64,000 bases of DNA. Source: an uncultured Lachnospiraceae bacterium (GTDB lineage Bacteria; Bacillota; Clostridia; Lachnospirales; Lachnospiraceae). Position 1 is the stretch's first letter, and the number at the start of each line of letters is the position of its first letter. The stretch spans positions 62,001-126,000 of the forward strand of contig CANDKY010000001.1 in the NCBI GenBank assembly GCA_947385425.1, given 5' to 3'. Below the pieces are notes generated by a model. It was not told the DNA's origin. It did no database searches and worked only from the letters and a program-made list of their open reading frames with translations. Shown here one piece after another: positions 63,428 through 64,000 of the stretch. The position numbers and the translations under genes were made by a program.

Positions 63428-64000
63428 ATGAAGAAATTTTGGAAAACAGCCAATTTCAGTTTAAAAGCCGGGCTGATTATTACTTGCTTTTTTATGTTTA
63501 TCGGGTTTATTGTGTACTTTTTCCCGCATACTGACCCGTTTACGTTCAATACATACCCGAACAACCTGGGGGCATCCGGAGAGCATTGGCTGGGTACTAC
63601 CAGTATGGGGCAGGATGTTGTATGGCTGCTGATTGAAGCTATCCATAATTCACTGCTCATCGGTTTGATTGTTGCCACCATCGGTACGGTTGTGGGTGTT
63701 TTGGTTGGTCTGCTTGCCGGTTTTGCAGGCGGCACGCTTGACAGGGTATTAATGGTTATTACGGATACGTTCGTTGTAATCCCTTCCCTGCCGATTTTGA
63801 TTATGATGACATCCTTAATGAAAGGCGGCGCTACTGTTATCGTTATGGCACTTGTACTTGCAATGTTCGCATGGGCATGGCCGAGCCGCCAGATCCGTTC
63901 TATGGCTTTGACGATTAAGGAACGGGATTTTATCCATACAGCCCGTTTTTCCGGAGAGAGTACCATGCAGATTGTCGTAACGGAGATCCTTCCGTTTGCA
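63428..64000 (+). CDS. Oligopeptide ABC transporter permease, DppC/OppC type, 5' part
   Basis: 191 codons from ATG 63428 (AGGAGGG upstream) to the window end without a stop. The opening NFSLKAGLIITCFFMFIGFI and HWLGTTSMGQDVVWLLIEA match the second permease; an EAA loop (IKERDFIHTARFSGES) is beginning. The ATPase genes should follow outside the window. Confidence 0.95.
   Translation, partial: MKKFWKTANFSLKAGLIITCFFMFIGFIVYFFPHTDPFTFNTYPNNLGASGEHWLGTTSMGQDVVWLLIEAIHNSLLIGLIVATIGTVVGVLVGLLAGFAGGTLDRVLMVITDTFVVIPSLPILIMMTSLMKGGATVIVMALVLAMFAWAWPSRQIRSMALTIKERDFIHTARFSGESTMQIVVTEILPFA

Overview
The window looks like a chromosomal piece of a strictly anaerobic Firmicute, most likely a Lachnospiraceae (Clostridium cluster XIVa) gut-type bacterium. 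Evidence: strong Gram-positive ribosome binding sites, a glycyl radical enzyme, small DUF6142-type membrane proteins, a ClpC ATPase, a heterodimeric ABC exporter, a Gly/Ser-linked lipoprotein oligopeptide-binding protein, and a class II aldolase with a tail resembling bacterial-microcompartment targeting helices. Species assignment is inference; there is no rRNA in the window.

Region 1 (1-28.5 kb) is one long, almost gapless, visibly AT-rich plus-strand surface-glycan locus. It begins inside a DegT-family sugar aminotransferase and runs through a WbpD-like acetyltransferase, a radical SAM/SPASM protein, two asparagine-synthase-like amidotransferases, an SDR epimerase, a methyltransferase, a metallophosphoesterase, an ATP-grasp ligase, a second DegT aminotransferase, a WbpI/WecB-like 2-epimerase, several glycosyltransferases, a COG5610-like HAD protein, and two separate couples of a NodB/WbmS-like deacetylase followed by an LpxD-like N-acyltransferase. 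Six proteins carry, or consist of, a similar N-terminal Rossmann-type module fused to different catalytic domains. Near the 3' end sits a short glycyl radical enzyme with its own radical SAM activase, between a GT-A glycosyltransferase and a DUF4422 protein. Together these suggest synthesis of diamino-uronic acid / acylated amino sugars, their amidation, and assembly of an unusual surface polymer or glycoprotein glycan. The glycyl radical enzyme is the most likely source of undescribed chemistry.

Region 2 (28.5-41.4 kb), more GC-rich, holds a pentulose-phosphate epimerase-like gene, an XRE regulator, an IspD/TarI-type cytidylyltransferase, a chemoreceptor, phosphopentomutase (deoB), a serine hydrolase, a class II aldolase, an AlbA/Schlafen-type regulator, pyrE with a tandem-repeat insertion, two small membrane proteins and an M29 aminopeptidase.

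Region 3 (41.4-58.2 kb) has a 42-bp minisatellite upstream of purE-purM-purN-purD, a zinc-ribbon/HTH protein, a two-SH3 membrane protein, a GntR regulator coupled to clpC, a small conserved protein, radA, a heterodimeric ABC exporter, lspA (minus strand) and tRNA-Trp (minus strand). Region 4 (58.2-64 kb) has a 5'-truncated PD-(D/E)XK transposase-like remnant, a long intergenic stretch with a MITE-like hairpin, and the first three genes of an oligopeptide ABC importer cut by the window end.

Intergenic DNA from about 27 kb onward is dotted with copies of at least three repeat families: an AGGAACTGT-ended hairpin family, a larger family at 56.5 and 57.3 kb, and a two-hairpin element placed just upstream of two gene starts (47.5 and 62.3 kb). 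Base composition, homology and structure statements are by eye; no searches or folding were run.
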